A DNA stretch of 64,000 nucleotides from Streptomyces sp. V3I8 (GTDB lineage Bacteria; Actinomycetota; Actinomycetes; Streptomycetales; Streptomycetaceae): contig NZ_JAUSZL010000003.1 in NCBI RefSeq assembly GCF_030817535.1, forward strand, positions 93,952 to 157,951, read 5' to 3'. The notes beneath the pieces were generated by a model. The model was given only the letters and a program-made list of their open reading frames with translations, was not told where the DNA came from and ran no database searches. Positions within the stretch are counted from its first letter, which is position 1; every line of letters begins with the position of its first letter. Positions 32,531 to 41,298 of the stretch are shown in pieces. The position numbers and the translations under genes are program-made.

Positions 32531-32559
32531 ACGGGGCGGGGGAGGGATACCCGCCCCGT
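32531..32559 (+). terminator. Terminator
   Basis: ACGGGGCGGG pairs with CCCGCCCCGT across a 9-base loop after the 30989 gene. Confidence 0.6.
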
Positions 32560-32626
32560 GGCGTCTGTGCACGTATGGGCTGATACGGACATACCTCCCT
32601 ACCCTGGAGTTGGGGCAGCACGAGGG

Positions 32627-32656
32627 TTCACAGCGCACTGGTCAGTGCGCTAGGGT
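32627..32656 (+). promoter_or_regulatory. Operator-promoter copy 11 (for 32701)
   Basis: -35 TTCACA, spacer with CGCACT-GGTC-AGTGCG, -10 TAGGGT. Leader with CGCCAAGCACGAGAC and GAGGAGCG. Confidence 0.75.
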
Positions 32657-32700
32657 CGCCTTCCTGCCCGCCAAGCACGAGACACCACGAGGAGCGACAG

Positions 32701-33717
32701 ATGAGCATCACCATCTGCAACGGCAAGCACGTCGAGGGGTACGACGTCAACGACGTCAGCAGCAACAGCCCCGAGGCCACGGCGCGCCACATCGCCGAGT
32801 GCCACGAGATCACGTTCACCGGTGCCGTGCTGAGGCTGCGTGAGATGAACGGGCCCAACGACTCGGACTTCTACGCGCTGGTGTGGGACGAGGAGCGGCA
32901 GGCGACGCGGGAGATCGAGTACGGGACGACGCGGGGGTGGGCGTACCACAACGGCGCGATCATCGATGCGACGCGGGAGGTGCTCGAAAAGGCCGTGGCG
33001 TACATGACGACCGTGCGGTTCGCCGAGTGGGTGGCCGAGCACAAGGCCACGGTGCGCATGGGGTACGTGGCGCGTGCGGTCGAGGGTGGCGTCACGGTGG
33101 AGGGTGTCATCGCGTGGGAGGGCTACGAGAAGCCGCGTAGCCAGTGGGCGGCGCGGTACGGGACGCGGACCAAGCGCTACGGGATCAGGGTGGAGGGGCG
33201 TCGGGGGCTGGTGTTCCGCAACGCGGACGCGGATGACTTCAGCTTCGACGTGGAGCCGGTGAGCGCCGAGGACATGGTGTCGTGGCGTGCCCGGTGCGAG
33301 GCGAACGTGCGGGCGGAGCTGTCGCAGGCGTTCGCGCTGGCGGACAAGCGTGAGCCGCTGGTGGACCCGTTCGCGCCGGGGACCGTGGTGGACGCCCGGG
33401 AGGCGGACGAGGACGGGATGCGGCTGTACGCGGTGGGTGAGGCGTTCGCTGATGACGAGTGGGCGCGGGGCGTGGCTGCGGCTGTGGTGGACGAGTCGGC
33501 GGTGGAGTACCGGGTTATGGGCAGTCGGGCCGACCTGTCGTTGATGCCGGACCGTGTGGCCACGGTGTTCCGGGTGCTGGCCACGGTGGCGCGGTGGGCG
33601 GATGGGGAGGGGACGCGCATCCTGCACAACGGTGCGGGGACGGTACGGATCGAGCGGGAGGACGGGGCGCGGCTGGTGCTGGAGCCGGTGAGGGGGGTGG
33701 GGCTGTTGGCGGGCTGA
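32701..33717 (+). CDS. Hypothetical protein
   Basis: 338 aa from ATG 32701. The codon usage is GTG/GCG-rich, unlike the GCC/CGC bias of neighbours, and the gene starts with ITICNGKHVEGYDVND. Repeated Trp and Arg strands appear in the middle. The last 60 residues (VARWADGEGTRILHNGAGTVRIEREDG) suggest a beta sandwich. No function recognised. Confidence 0.5.
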   Translation: MSITICNGKHVEGYDVNDVSSNSPEATARHIAECHEITFTGAVLRLREMNGPNDSDFYALVWDEERQATREIEYGTTRGWAYHNGAIIDATREVLEKAVAYMTTVRFAEWVAEHKATVRMGYVARAVEGGVTVEGVIAWEGYEKPRSQWAARYGTRTKRYGIRVEGRRGLVFRNADADDFSFDVEPVSAEDMVSWRARCEANVRAELSQAFALADKREPLVDPFAPGTVVDAREADEDGMRLYAVGEAFADDEWARGVAAAVVDESAVEYRVMGSRADLSLMPDRVATVFRVLATVARWADGEGTRILHNGAGTVRIEREDGARLVLEPVRGVGLLAG

Positions 33718-33728
33718 TACCGGGTAGG

Positions 33729-33817
33729 GAGTGCGGCTGCGGATTTCGTTGTCTGGCCCTAGGGGGCGAGCGACGGATTTCGTGGCCGCACTCTGCGTTT
33801 GCTGCGGATTTCGTTGT
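33729..33817. repeat. Three GGATTTCGT direct repeats in an intergenic region
   Basis: GCTGCGGATTTCGTTGT occurs at 33736-33752 and 33801-33817, with a shorter GACGGATTTCGTGG between them at about 33772. GAGTGCGGC at 33729 is complementary to GCCGCACTC at 33785. This resembles a binding-site cluster just upstream of operator-promoter copy 12. Confidence 0.5.
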
Positions 33818-33843
33818 TCGGGGGGTTCAGGGGCTCCCTGGAG

Positions 33844-33873
33844 TAGACAGCGCACTGACCAGTGCGCTAGGTT
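33844..33873 (+). promoter_or_regulatory. Operator-promoter copy 12 (for 33918)
   Basis: -35 TAGACA, spacer with CGCACT-GACC-AGTGCG, -10 TAGGTT. Confidence 0.75.
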
Positions 33874-33917
33874 CGGCCACCTACCCGCCAGGACGCACCG
33901 AGCACGAGGAGCCCGAA

Positions 33918-35048
33918 ATGGCCCGCACCGCGATCATCGAGATCACCCGCAAGCCGACCCCCCGCATGGTCGAGGCGCTGCGCACGGGGGCCGCCGACAA
34001 GCGCGGCATCATCGATGTGGGCGCCGACAAGCGCACCCACGAGGGGCTCGTCGGGCGCGGCATGGCCGACTGGAAACAGCGGCAGGACCTGGGAGCGAGC
34101 GTGTGGGGTGCGGCCTACTGCGTGATCACCAGGGCGGGGCGCGCCTACCTGGCCAAGCTGGACGCCCCGGCGCCGGTGAGCGTGAAGGTGACCGTGGACG
34201 CCCCGGTCCCCGCCTTCACCGCCCCCGTGGACCCCGCGCCGTGGGCCGTCAAGGGCGCGAGGATCTCCGTGCCCGCCGGTAAGGCCACGGTCACCGGGCG
34301 CCCCCACAGTGTCCGCTACATCGAGTTCGCCTTGGACGGCACCGGGGAGGCGCTCCAGATCACCGCCGACTCCCCGCACCTCGCCCCGCTGTGCATCCGG
34401 TGCGACACCGTGGGCGACGACACCATGCCCCACCGCGAGACTGAGAACGGCCACCTGTGCGGCTACTGCGCCGCTGCCATCGATGACGAGGAGAGCACCG
34501 TGCCCGAGACCCCCCAGACCCCCGCCGCGCCCCGTGAGGGTGTGACCCGTGGCAACGGCGGTACGGATGAGTACGGGTACCCCGACCGCATCCCCACCCT
34601 GTTCGTCGGCGAGGAGCGCTACCGGCTGGCGCCGTTCGCCCCGGCTGGTGTCCACGCCGACGGGGGCACGGTGTCGGCGTACAACGCGCACACCGGTGAT
34701 CGGCGCACCGAGAGCTACGCCACGGGGTCGCTTGCCGGTAAGAGCGGGGACATGCCGGTTGCGTGGCGTGTGGACGGCTACGAGTGGGAGCGCGTGAACG
34801 GTTTCATGATCCGCACCGAGGACCGGGGGCACGGCATCATCGCCGTGTACGTCAAGGGGAGCGCCAACGACGTCAACGGTGCGGACCGGGCGGGTGTCGC
34901 CTACGCCCGCAAGAATCTGACGTTCGCCCCGGGGATGCCGGGCCCGTCCATGAGCAGCGCGGGGGGCGGGGAGTTCGCGGACGCGGGCGCTACCTACATC
35001 GCTCAGATGGTGTTCACCACCATGCCGCTCGCTGCCCGCCAGGACTAG
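33918..35048 (+). CDS. Modular hypothetical protein with zinc site
   Basis: 376 aa from ATG 33918. The N-terminus has a winged-helix-like stretch (TPRMVEALRTGAADKRGII..GMADWKQR). Residues 155-190 include LCIRCDTVGDDTMPHRETENGHLCGYC, a zinc-binding unit. The C-terminal half starts after an Ala/Pro linker and is beta-rich (GYPDRIPTLFVGEERYRLAPF). Function unknown. Confidence 0.5.
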   Translation: MARTAIIEITRKPTPRMVEALRTGAADKRGIIDVGADKRTHEGLVGRGMADWKQRQDLGASVWGAAYCVITRAGRAYLAKLDAPAPVSVKVTVDAPVPAFTAPVDPAPWAVKGARISVPAGKATVTGRPHSVRYIEFALDGTGEALQITADSPHLAPLCIRCDTVGDDTMPHRETENGHLCGYCAAAIDDEESTVPETPQTPAAPREGVTRGNGGTDEYGYPDRIPTLFVGEERYRLAPFAPAGVHADGGTVSAYNAHTGDRRTESYATGSLAGKSGDMPVAWRVDGYEWERVNGFMIRTEDRGHGIIAVYVKGSANDVNGADRAGVAYARKNLTFAPGMPGPSMSSAGGGEFADAGATYIAQMVFTTMPLAARQD

Positions 35049-35074
35049 CCCACGGGGGCGCTGAGCCCCTGTAC

Positions 35075-35107
35075 GGCGCCCGGGGGACCGATTCTCCCCC
35101 GGGCGCC
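35075..35107 (+). terminator. Terminator
   Basis: GGCGCCCGGGGGA and a TCCCCCGGGCGCC arm with a short loop, 27 bases after the stop of 33918-35048. Confidence 0.65.
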
Positions 35108-35152
35108 CCCTGAAAGCCCCGCAACGCCCCGTACAGCCTGTTGGAGGACATG

Positions 35153-35500
35153 ATGAGCAGCATCCCCACCCCCGCCGACCGTGAGCGTCACATGGCGGCC
35201 CTGGTGGCCCTGATCGATCAGGTGGCGCCCGGGTGGACCGTGCACCACACGAGCCAGGAGGCGAACGAGGGGGGCGGCACGGCGGTCGTCGACCACGTGT
35301 CCGCCCACCTGTACGGCGGGGGCCCGGGGTACACCAGCAAGCAGGGCAAGCGGTCGTCCTACCACGTGTGGCCGACCGAGGGCGCCGATTTCGAGGTGGA
35401 CGGCCTGACGCTGCGGGTCTACAACCCGTCGCACGCCTACGTGAACGGACGCCGGGCGCTCACCCACGAGTTCCGCTACGCCCCGCCCGCCGGAGCCTGA
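35153..35500 (+). CDS. Small hypothetical protein
   Basis: 115 aa. ATG 35153 is best spaced (5 bases) from GGAGG; ATG 35150 is possible. The sequence is beta-rich with many Tyr and Gly residues (VDHVSAHLYGGGPGYTSKQGKRSSYHVW). No domain recognised. It sits after a terminator without a nearby operator copy, so its promoter is unclear. Confidence 0.5.
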   Translation: MSSIPTPADRERHMAALVALIDQVAPGWTVHHTSQEANEGGGTAVVDHVSAHLYGGGPGYTSKQGKRSSYHVWPTEGADFEVDGLTLRVYNPSHAYVNGRRALTHEFRYAPPAGA

Positions 35501-35533
35501 GAGCCCCGCCGCAGCCCGGTTCGTCCAGGGGGC

Positions 35534-35563
35534 TAGCCAGCGCACTACTCAGTGCGCTAGGTT
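35534..35563 (+). promoter_or_regulatory. Operator-promoter copy 13 (for 35596 and the following genes)
   Basis: -35 TAGCCA, spacer with CGCACT-ACTC-AGTGCG, -10 TAGGTT. Outer arms CAGGGGGC and GCCCCCTG extend the dyad. It is the last copy before a 6.5-kb stretch without one. Confidence 0.75.
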
Positions 35564-35595
35564 GGCCCCCTGCCCGTTGATAGAAGGAGCCCCCG

Positions 35596-36954
35596 ATGAC
35601 CACCACCGCCCCCAAGACCCTCCGCAAGAGCGACGTATCGCGCATGGTCGGCCGCATCCTCGGCAAGGACAAGCGCAGCGCCGCCCGGGGATGGGACGTC
35701 ATCGACACCGGCTCCGAAATCCTGGTCACCCTCAACCACTTCAGCGACGACGACGACCGCGCCGCCTACGACAAGCTCACCGCCGCGTACGGCGCCCGCT
35801 ACACCCTCCACTACACCGCCGACCTCGGTGACTACTCCTGGCTCGACGACGATTACAACTACTGCGCCGTGGTCTCGCTGCACCCCCTCGAAAAGGAGTC
35901 CCCCGTGCCCGCCGACACCCACACCGTGAACGTGCCCCTTCCCGTCGCCGCTTTCTGGGACGCACACACCGAGGACCTCCACACCGAGCGCGACGCCGCC
36001 ACCCGCGACGCCGTCGCCGCCTACCGGACCGGCACCACGGCCCCCCACGGGCGCGGCGCCGTCTACCGCTTCACCACCACCCCCACCATCGCCCGCATCT
36101 TCCTGGCCCTCCTCGCCTCGTACACGGACACCGAATTCGACTCCGACAACGCCGACACCAAGGGCGCGACCGCCGCCCTGCGCTTCCTGGCCCGCGAGGA
36201 GGCAAAGGGACTCACCCCCCACATCCCCGACGGCTACCGCATGATCAACGACGCCGACCAGGCCACCCTGGAAGCCGACATCCGCGCCGCCCAGGAGCGC
36301 ACCGCCACCGCCGCCGCCCGCACGGCCGACAACGACACCCACCGCGCCGCCTGGAAGAGCCTCACCCCCGCCGAGCGCACCACCCGCACCCACACGCTCC
36401 TGAACGCCGCGTGCGCCGTGTTCGGCCTCCAGCGCGCCGACACCCGCTCCTGGTTCGCCCTGAGCGGCGTCAACTTCACCTCCCCCGACGGCCGCCTCTA
36501 CGCCGAGGTGGCCCGCCTCACCGACACCACCGCCCCCGCCACCCTCGACACTGCCCGCACCGCCCTGGAAGCCGCAGGATGGACCGTCACCGCCCACGAC
36601 GGCAGTTTCTATGCCACCCCCGCCGACGACGCCCCCCAGGACGCCCAGGGGCCCCAGGAAGCCGCCACGGCCCCCGCGTTCACCGACTGGGAGCGCGACT
36701 TGCTCGCCGCCGCCGACACCCTGCCCGACACCGCCTCGCTCGCCGCCGCCCGCCTCCTGGAGGGACTCACCGTCGACCACGGCCGCCGCGTCGTCACGGT
36801 CGGTGGCCACGACGTGCTCCCCGACGGCACGGTCACCCTCACGCTCGCCCACCCGGGCGGCGCCACCTACACCGCCCCCCTCGACGAGGTGGCCGTGACC
36901 GACGCCGACCACGACACCTTCGCCCGCCGCGTCAAGGGCTACTCCGCCGCCTGA
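35596..36954 (+). CDS. Large hypothetical protein, first of a long copy-13 gene block
   Basis: 452 aa. It holds a charged N-terminus, an acidic stretch (FSDDDDRAAYDKL), several Ala-rich helices and repeated HDG/TxTxT strands. Codon use is extremely GC-biased at third positions (almost all GCC, CGC and ACC), stronger than in the 32701 gene. No recognised domain. It is followed by a terminator at 36967. Confidence 0.5.
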   Translation: MTTTAPKTLRKSDVSRMVGRILGKDKRSAARGWDVIDTGSEILVTLNHFSDDDDRAAYDKLTAAYGARYTLHYTADLGDYSWLDDDYNYCAVVSLHPLEKESPVPADTHTVNVPLPVAAFWDAHTEDLHTERDAATRDAVAAYRTGTTAPHGRGAVYRFTTTPTIARIFLALLASYTDTEFDSDNADTKGATAALRFLAREEAKGLTPHIPDGYRMINDADQATLEADIRAAQERTATAAARTADNDTHRAAWKSLTPAERTTRTHTLLNAACAVFGLQRADTRSWFALSGVNFTSPDGRLYAEVARLTDTTAPATLDTARTALEAAGWTVTAHDGSFYATPADDAPQDAQGPQEAATAPAFTDWERDLLAAADTLPDTASLAAARLLEGLTVDHGRRVVTVGGHDVLPDGTVTLTLAHPGGATYTAPLDEVAVTDADHDTFARRVKGYSAA

Positions 36955-36966
36955 CGGCCCCCAGGA

Positions 36967-36997
36967 GCGCCGGGGCCGACCACACCGGCCCCGGCGC
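36967..36997 (+). terminator. Terminator
   Basis: GCGCCGGGGCCG and CGGCCCCGGCGC arms with a 7-base loop. Confidence 0.6.
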
Positions 36998-37043
36998 CCA
37001 CCCCGACCCTGACAGCCCCGCACAGACCTCAGGAGCGCCCACC

Positions 37044-37382
37044 ATGCCCGACCCCCTCGCCGAGTTCGCCGCGCACGACGGCTTCACCCTCCGCGCGCTG
37101 CTCCTCGCCGCCGCCGGGACCGCCACCGAGGAGCCCGACCCCGCCGACCGCGCCGCCGCACACGACATGCTCACCCGGTTCCAGGGCAACGCCGTCCCCC
37201 GCCTCACCGCCGACGACCGCGCCGCCTACCGCCGCGTAGTCGACCTGGCCGCCGACTACGAGCGCGGCAACCTGGACGCCGCCGACATGCCCGACGAGCC
37301 CACCGACGACGAGCGCCTTGCCGCAGCCCTCGCCCGCTGGCCCGAAGCGCTCCACCACGCCCTCGACCACCTCACCGCCTAG
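37044..37382 (+). CDS. Small helical acidic protein
   Basis: 112 aa from an ATG preceded by CAGGAGCGCCCACC. Helical, with repeated D/E-rich turns (ADMPDEPTDDERLAAALARW). No domain recognised. Confidence 0.5.
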   Translation: MPDPLAEFAAHDGFTLRALLLAAAGTATEEPDPADRAAAHDMLTRFQGNAVPRLTADDRAAYRRVVDLAADYERGNLDAADMPDEPTDDERLAAALARWPEALHHALDHLTA

Positions 37383-37399
37383 GCGCCCGCCAGCGCCCC

Positions 37400-37434
37400 G
37401 CTGCGCCCCGATCCCAACCCGGACGGGGCGCAGC
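37400..37434 (+). terminator. Terminator
   Basis: GCTGCGCCCCG and CGGGGCGCAGC arms with a 13-base loop. Confidence 0.55.
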
Positions 37435-37483
37435 ACCCCCACCCCGCCCGCCCGCCCGCCCGCACAGACCCCCGGAGCCTCCC

Positions 37484-37669
37484 GTGAGCATCACCACCGT
37501 CCGCCCCGACGCCGCCGCCCTGTTCGGCTACCCCAAGACCGGCTCCCGGTGGGGCACCGGACCCACCGCCGCCCGCGTCACCGCCCGCCGCCCCGACGCC
37601 ATCACCCTCACCGGCCGCGACGGCACCCACACCCTGACCTACCTCCAGTTCGCCGCCCGCTACCTCTGA
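37484..37669 (+). CDS. Small hypothetical protein
   Basis: 61 aa from GTG 37484. Contains a GRDGTHTLTYLQFAARYL strand-helix end. No domain recognised. The 180 bases that follow, to 37852, hold GC-rich CAGGAGCGCC repeats but no gene. Confidence 0.4.
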   Translation: MSITTVRPDAAALFGYPKTGSRWGTGPTAARVTARRPDAITLTGRDGTHTLTYLQFAARYL

Positions 37670-37852
37670 CCACCCCCAGGGGCGCCCCTGCACGGCCACC
37701 CACGGCCCCAGGAGCGCCCCGGAGGGGTGCAGCCACCCCCAAGGGCGCGGAGCGCCACAGCACCCCACCGCCGCGTAGCGGAGGAGCGCCGAGCCCACGG
37801 AGTGGGCCGCGCGCACAGAGACACCCGACCACCCACGCCCAGGAGCGCGCGC

Positions 37853-38368
37853 ATGCGGTACACCAGCACCACCTACACCCCCGCCGACGGCACGACCACC
37901 ACCGACTACGCCGAGGAAACCGCCGCCCTCCTGATCACCCGCGCACTGGGGGAAGGCTTCACCCTCACCGCCGACGCCGACACCGCCGCCATCACCCTCA
38001 CCCGCTCCCTGCGCACCGTCACTCTCGCCCCCGCCGAGCCGCTCCCCTCCTGGACCACCGCTCAGCGCCGCGAGGTGCTCACGCTGGCAGTCAGCGACGA
38101 GCCCCTCGTGTGGAAGTGGGGGAACAGCAACACGCCCCGCCTCGCCGACGGCGCCCGCTGGCTCGCCGCGTCCACCACCAGGGCGCTCATGAGCGGCGGC
38201 TACCTCGCCCTTTCGAACGGCAACGGCACGCCCGCCCGCCTGTCCCTCCTCGCCTACCTCATGATCGGCACCCGGCCCAGCACCCGGCCCAAGCCCGTCC
38301 GTGACGAGGCCCTCACCGCCGTCCTGCGCAACGTCTACGCCCCCGCCCGCACCCTCGCCCACCACTGA
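37853..38368 (+). CDS. Hypothetical protein
   Basis: 171 aa from ATG 37853 after CCAGGAGCGCGC. A short N-terminal strand region is followed by a long Ala/Leu-rich part with alternating strands and helices (LITRALGEGFTLTAD, AAITLTRSLRTVTLAP). No function recognised. Confidence 0.45.
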   Translation: MRYTSTTYTPADGTTTTDYAEETAALLITRALGEGFTLTADADTAAITLTRSLRTVTLAPAEPLPSWTTAQRREVLTLAVSDEPLVWKWGNSNTPRLADGARWLAASTTRALMSGGYLALSNGNGTPARLSLLAYLMIGTRPSTRPKPVRDEALTAVLRNVYAPARTLAHH

Positions 38369-38383
38369 CCCACGGAGCGCCCC

Positions 38384-38896
38384 ATGACCGACACCGTCAC
38401 CACCGTGCCCGCCACGCCCGCCGAGGCCCTCGCCGAGGTGCTGACCATGTACGCCGACGCCCCCGACGACCGCATCATGATCGAATCCACCATCGGCATC
38501 CACGGCCCCGGCGTGCGCACCGGCCTGACCATGGGCGACCTGCGCGCCCTCGCCGCCCAGCACACCCCCGCCACGTTCGCCCCCACCCTCCGCACCGAGG
38601 GCGCCTTCCACCTCGTCGCCCGTGTCACCGTCCACGCCGACGGAGAGATGAGCACCGACCTCGACGAGAGCAAGGTGTCCAGCAGCATCACCGGCGCCGT
38701 CGACCGCATGCCGTCCGGCCTGCGCGGCGCCGAGGTGTTCGCCGTCTGGGACTTTGAGCAGCGCCCCAACCCCGCCGAGGCCGCCGACGCCGCCCGCCAG
38801 GAGCGCCCCGCCCGCATCCTCGTCCACGTCGGCAACGGCATCCTCAAGCAGCTCACCGACACCTACCGGCTCGACCTGGAAGTCACCGAGAGCTGA
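38384..38896 (+). CDS. Hypothetical protein
   Basis: 170 aa. It has an Ala-rich N-terminal helix, a beta-rich middle (RIMIESTIGIHG, FHLVARVTVHADG) and a C-terminal strand region (RILVHVGNGILKQLTDTYRLDLEV). No function recognised. A 9-bp hairpin (AGCGCCCCG/CGGGGCGCT) at 38916-38950 follows. Confidence 0.45.
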   Translation: MTDTVTTVPATPAEALAEVLTMYADAPDDRIMIESTIGIHGPGVRTGLTMGDLRALAAQHTPATFAPTLRTEGAFHLVARVTVHADGEMSTDLDESKVSSSITGAVDRMPSGLRGAEVFAVWDFEQRPNPAEAADAARQERPARILVHVGNGILKQLTDTYRLDLEVTES

Positions 38897-38993
38897 CCCC
38901 GCCACCGCCCCCAGGAGCGCCCCGCAGCCCCGCACGGGGACCGGGGCGCTCCCCACCGCCCGACGACCACCCACGCCCCGCCAGGAGCCCGCC

Positions 38994-39191
38994 ATGGCCC
39001 GCCGCAAGAAGCCCGTCCCGACCTACAGCGTCCACCCCACAGACGTCCACGACCGCCCCGCCTGGGAGCTGGTGCGCACCCGGGGCAGAACCAGCGCGAC
39101 CAACAGCAGCGTGATCACCGAGTACACCGACCGGACCGCCGCCGACATCGTGGCCGCCGCCATGAACGCTGCCGCCCCGCACGAGGACTGA
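38994..39191 (+). CDS. Small basic protein
   Basis: 65 aa from ATG 38994 with a CAGGAGC site. Basic N-terminus (ARRKKPVP), then an acidic C-terminus (ADIVAAAMNAAAPHED). No function recognised. Confidence 0.4.
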   Translation: MARRKKPVPTYSVHPTDVHDRPAWELVRTRGRTSATNSSVITEYTDRTAADIVAAAMNAAAPHED

Positions 39192-39194
39192 GCC

Positions 39195-39428
39195 ATGACC
39201 GACTCGAAGCGCTACACCACCCGCCGCGACCCCGGCCACCCCGGCTGGTACCGCGTCTACGACCGTGAGGGGAAGCTCCGCGCGTTCGCCGAGCGCCGCC
39301 CGTCCTGGTGGCACCTCTACTGGGCCAGCGACGCGCAGCCCAACCCGCACGGGGCGCCCACCCGGTACGAGACCCTCCACGACGGGGCCGACACGTACAC
39401 CCACCCCGCCCGTACCCAAGGGAACTGA
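39195..39428 (+). CDS. Small hypothetical protein
   Basis: 77 aa, three bases after the previous stop. Contains a GWYRVYDREGKLRAFAE strand pattern and a YTHPARTQ tail. No function recognised. Confidence 0.4.
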   Translation: MTDSKRYTTRRDPGHPGWYRVYDREGKLRAFAERRPSWWHLYWASDAQPNPHGAPTRYETLHDGADTYTHPARTQGN

Positions 39429-39431
39429 CCC

Positions 39432-39887
39432 ATGGCCGACCAGCCCGCCCCCCAGCACCTCGCCGACGCGCCCGACGCGCCCGTCCGCATCCTGACCGAC
39501 GCGGGATGGGAGACGCTGCCCGTGCCGGGCGAGCGCATCCTGGCCCCCGCCGACTACCTCGACGCCTACCGCGCCGAGCCGCGCCCCGACGGCATGCCCG
39601 AGGTCCTCGACGCCCTGCTGCGGGACGCCGAGACCAGCGGGGAGGGAACCGGCCGTCACGCCGACCTCCACGTCCCCGCCGAGCACCTGCCCGCGCTCGC
39701 CGCCACCGCCTACGACCAGTTCATGACCTGGGGCGACATCCTGAAACACCACCGCGCCACCATGACCCGAGAGCAGCGCGAGAGCACGGCCGCCGCCGCC
39801 CGTGCCGCGTTCATCGTCCACCACCAGGCCAAGCGCCCCGGTATCCGCATGCGCCCCCTGGAGCAGCCCCTGACCCCCGACGCCTGA
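39432..39887 (+). CDS. Hypothetical protein
   Basis: 151 aa. Mixed helix/strand composition with an acidic centre (LDALLRDAETSGEG) and a helical C-terminus (MTREQRESTAAAARAAFIVHH). No function recognised. Confidence 0.4.
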   Translation: MADQPAPQHLADAPDAPVRILTDAGWETLPVPGERILAPADYLDAYRAEPRPDGMPEVLDALLRDAETSGEGTGRHADLHVPAEHLPALAATAYDQFMTWGDILKHHRATMTREQRESTAAAARAAFIVHHQAKRPGIRMRPLEQPLTPDA

Positions 39888-39933
39888 CACCATGACCGAC
39901 ACCTGACAACCCGCCACCAGGGAGCAACCCGCC

Positions 39934-40146
39934 ATGCCCCAGCCGCCCGCCGCCGAGTGCAGCGCCACCGCCACACTGCACGGCGCCGTCCAGACCTGCG
40001 CCAAGAGCCCCGAGCACACCGACAGCACCGACCCGGGCCGCCGCACCCACCACGACACCGAGACCGGCGCCCGCTGGCCCTCCCGCCCCGGCGACGCCGA
40101 CCCGCTCGCCGGGTTCGTCCGCTACACCGCCCGACAGGAGTTCTGA
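39934..40146 (+). CDS. Small hypothetical protein
   Basis: 70 aa. Cys at positions 9 and 22 and several His residues (CSATATLHGAVQTCAKSPEH) suggest a possible metal site. The C-terminus is short and helical. Support is limited to codon usage and position. Confidence 0.35.
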   Translation: MPQPPAAECSATATLHGAVQTCAKSPEHTDSTDPGRRTHHDTETGARWPSRPGDADPLAGFVRYTARQEF

Positions 40147-40149
40147 CCC

Positions 40150-40437
40150 ATGCCCGCTCGCAACCGCCCCGTGCGCGACCCCGCCGCCCTGGAGAGCACC
40201 GCCAAGGCCCTCCAGGACGCCGCTGCCCGCCTCCTTGCCCAGGGCGTGCCCCTGGAAGACGTCACCGCGCTGGCCGAGGCCGCACGGGCCCACGCTGCCG
40301 AGCGCGCCGCCGAGACCGTCGCCCAGCTCGGCCGCAGCATCGGAGTGCACTCTCCCTCGCTCCTGTCCACCAAGCCCATCGACGTCGTCCGCACTGCCCC
40401 GCTGCCCCTCCTCGCCGACGCCCCGCAGGAGAGCTGA
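40150..40437 (+). CDS. Small helical protein, paralogue of 40441
   Basis: 95 aa. Its helix ALQDAAARLLAQGVPLEDVTALAEAAR and the following AERAAETVAQL resemble the N-terminal half of 40441-40833 (RLIGQGADEEDLMDLLQATRDHYARYALDVTAR). A local duplication is likely. Function unknown. Confidence 0.4.
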   Translation: MPARNRPVRDPAALESTAKALQDAAARLLAQGVPLEDVTALAEAARAHAAERAAETVAQLGRSIGVHSPSLLSTKPIDVVRTAPLPLLADAPQES

Positions 40438-40440
40438 CCC

Positions 40441-40833
40441 ATGCCCGCCTTCACCGCACCCGCCACGCTGGAGACCGAGACCGCCCGCCTGCGCCGCCTC
40501 GCCCACCGCCTGATCGGCCAGGGCGCCGACGAGGAGGACCTGATGGACCTCCTCCAGGCGACCCGCGACCACTACGCCCGGTACGCCCTCGACGTGACGG
40601 CCCGCACCGGCACCGCCACGGCGAGCCCCGACCTGCACCGGGGCGTCATGCTCGCCGCCGACCTGGCCCGCCTCGTGGTGTTCGAGCTGAACCCCGCGCC
40701 CGACCCGGCCGAGCCCCGCGAGTACCTGTTCTGCGGCGCCACCATCGACCCGCCCGACGGACCCACGTACACCTGCAACCGCCGCGTCGCCCACCGGGGC
40801 ACGCCCTGCGGCCCCGACATGGACAAGGACTGA
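40441..40833 (+). CDS. Small protein with N-terminal helical unit and C-terminal Cys site
   Basis: 130 aa. The first 60 residues match the neighbouring gene. The C-terminus (FCGATIDPPDGPTYTCNRRVAHRGTPC) has three Cys and a His that could bind zinc. Unrecognised. Confidence 0.45.
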   Translation: MPAFTAPATLETETARLRRLAHRLIGQGADEEDLMDLLQATRDHYARYALDVTARTGTATASPDLHRGVMLAADLARLVVFELNPAPDPAEPREYLFCGATIDPPDGPTYTCNRRVAHRGTPCGPDMDKD

Positions 40834-40836
40834 CCC

Positions 40837-41298
40837 ATGACCGACGCCGCCGTCCAGATCACGATTGCCCGCGACGTACTGGGAGTCGACGTCACGCTGC
40901 GCGAGGTCGAACGGCGTACCCATCAGGGCATGGGACGCTCGGACCTGGTGAGCTATCACGCCTTCCGCGACGGGACGTACATCGGAAGGGTGGACTCCTA
41001 CTGGATCTTGCGTGAGGACGGGTCGCGCTCGACGAACAAGGAGTTCGCGGGCATCTACCCGGGAGACCGCGACTGGGGCCCCTCGGGCCGCCGTATCGAT
41101 GTCCTCGCCGACCTGGTCCTGCGCGACCGCGCGCACCAGCAGGAGACGCTGAGCGCCGACCTGGCCCGCATGAAGGGGGAGCGGGACGCGCTGCTCAAGC
41201 ACCTCGGCGAGCTGCTCTCGTCGATCGATGCCACCTCTGCGGAGATGACCCGCCTGGCCTCCGCACCCACGTACGTCCACGACAAGGACCGGCCATGA
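40837..41298 (+). CDS. Hypothetical protein
   Basis: 153 aa. The beta-rich N-terminus (DAAVQITIARDVLGVDVTLREVE) is followed by a helical C-terminal part (LADLVLRDRAHQQETLSADLARMKGERDALLKHL) that looks coiled. It overlaps the next gene by 4 bases (ATGA). No function recognised. Confidence 0.45.
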   Translation: MTDAAVQITIARDVLGVDVTLREVERRTHQGMGRSDLVSYHAFRDGTYIGRVDSYWILREDGSRSTNKEFAGIYPGDRDWGPSGRRIDVLADLVLRDRAHQQETLSADLARMKGERDALLKHLGELLSSIDATSAEMTRLASAPTYVHDKDRP

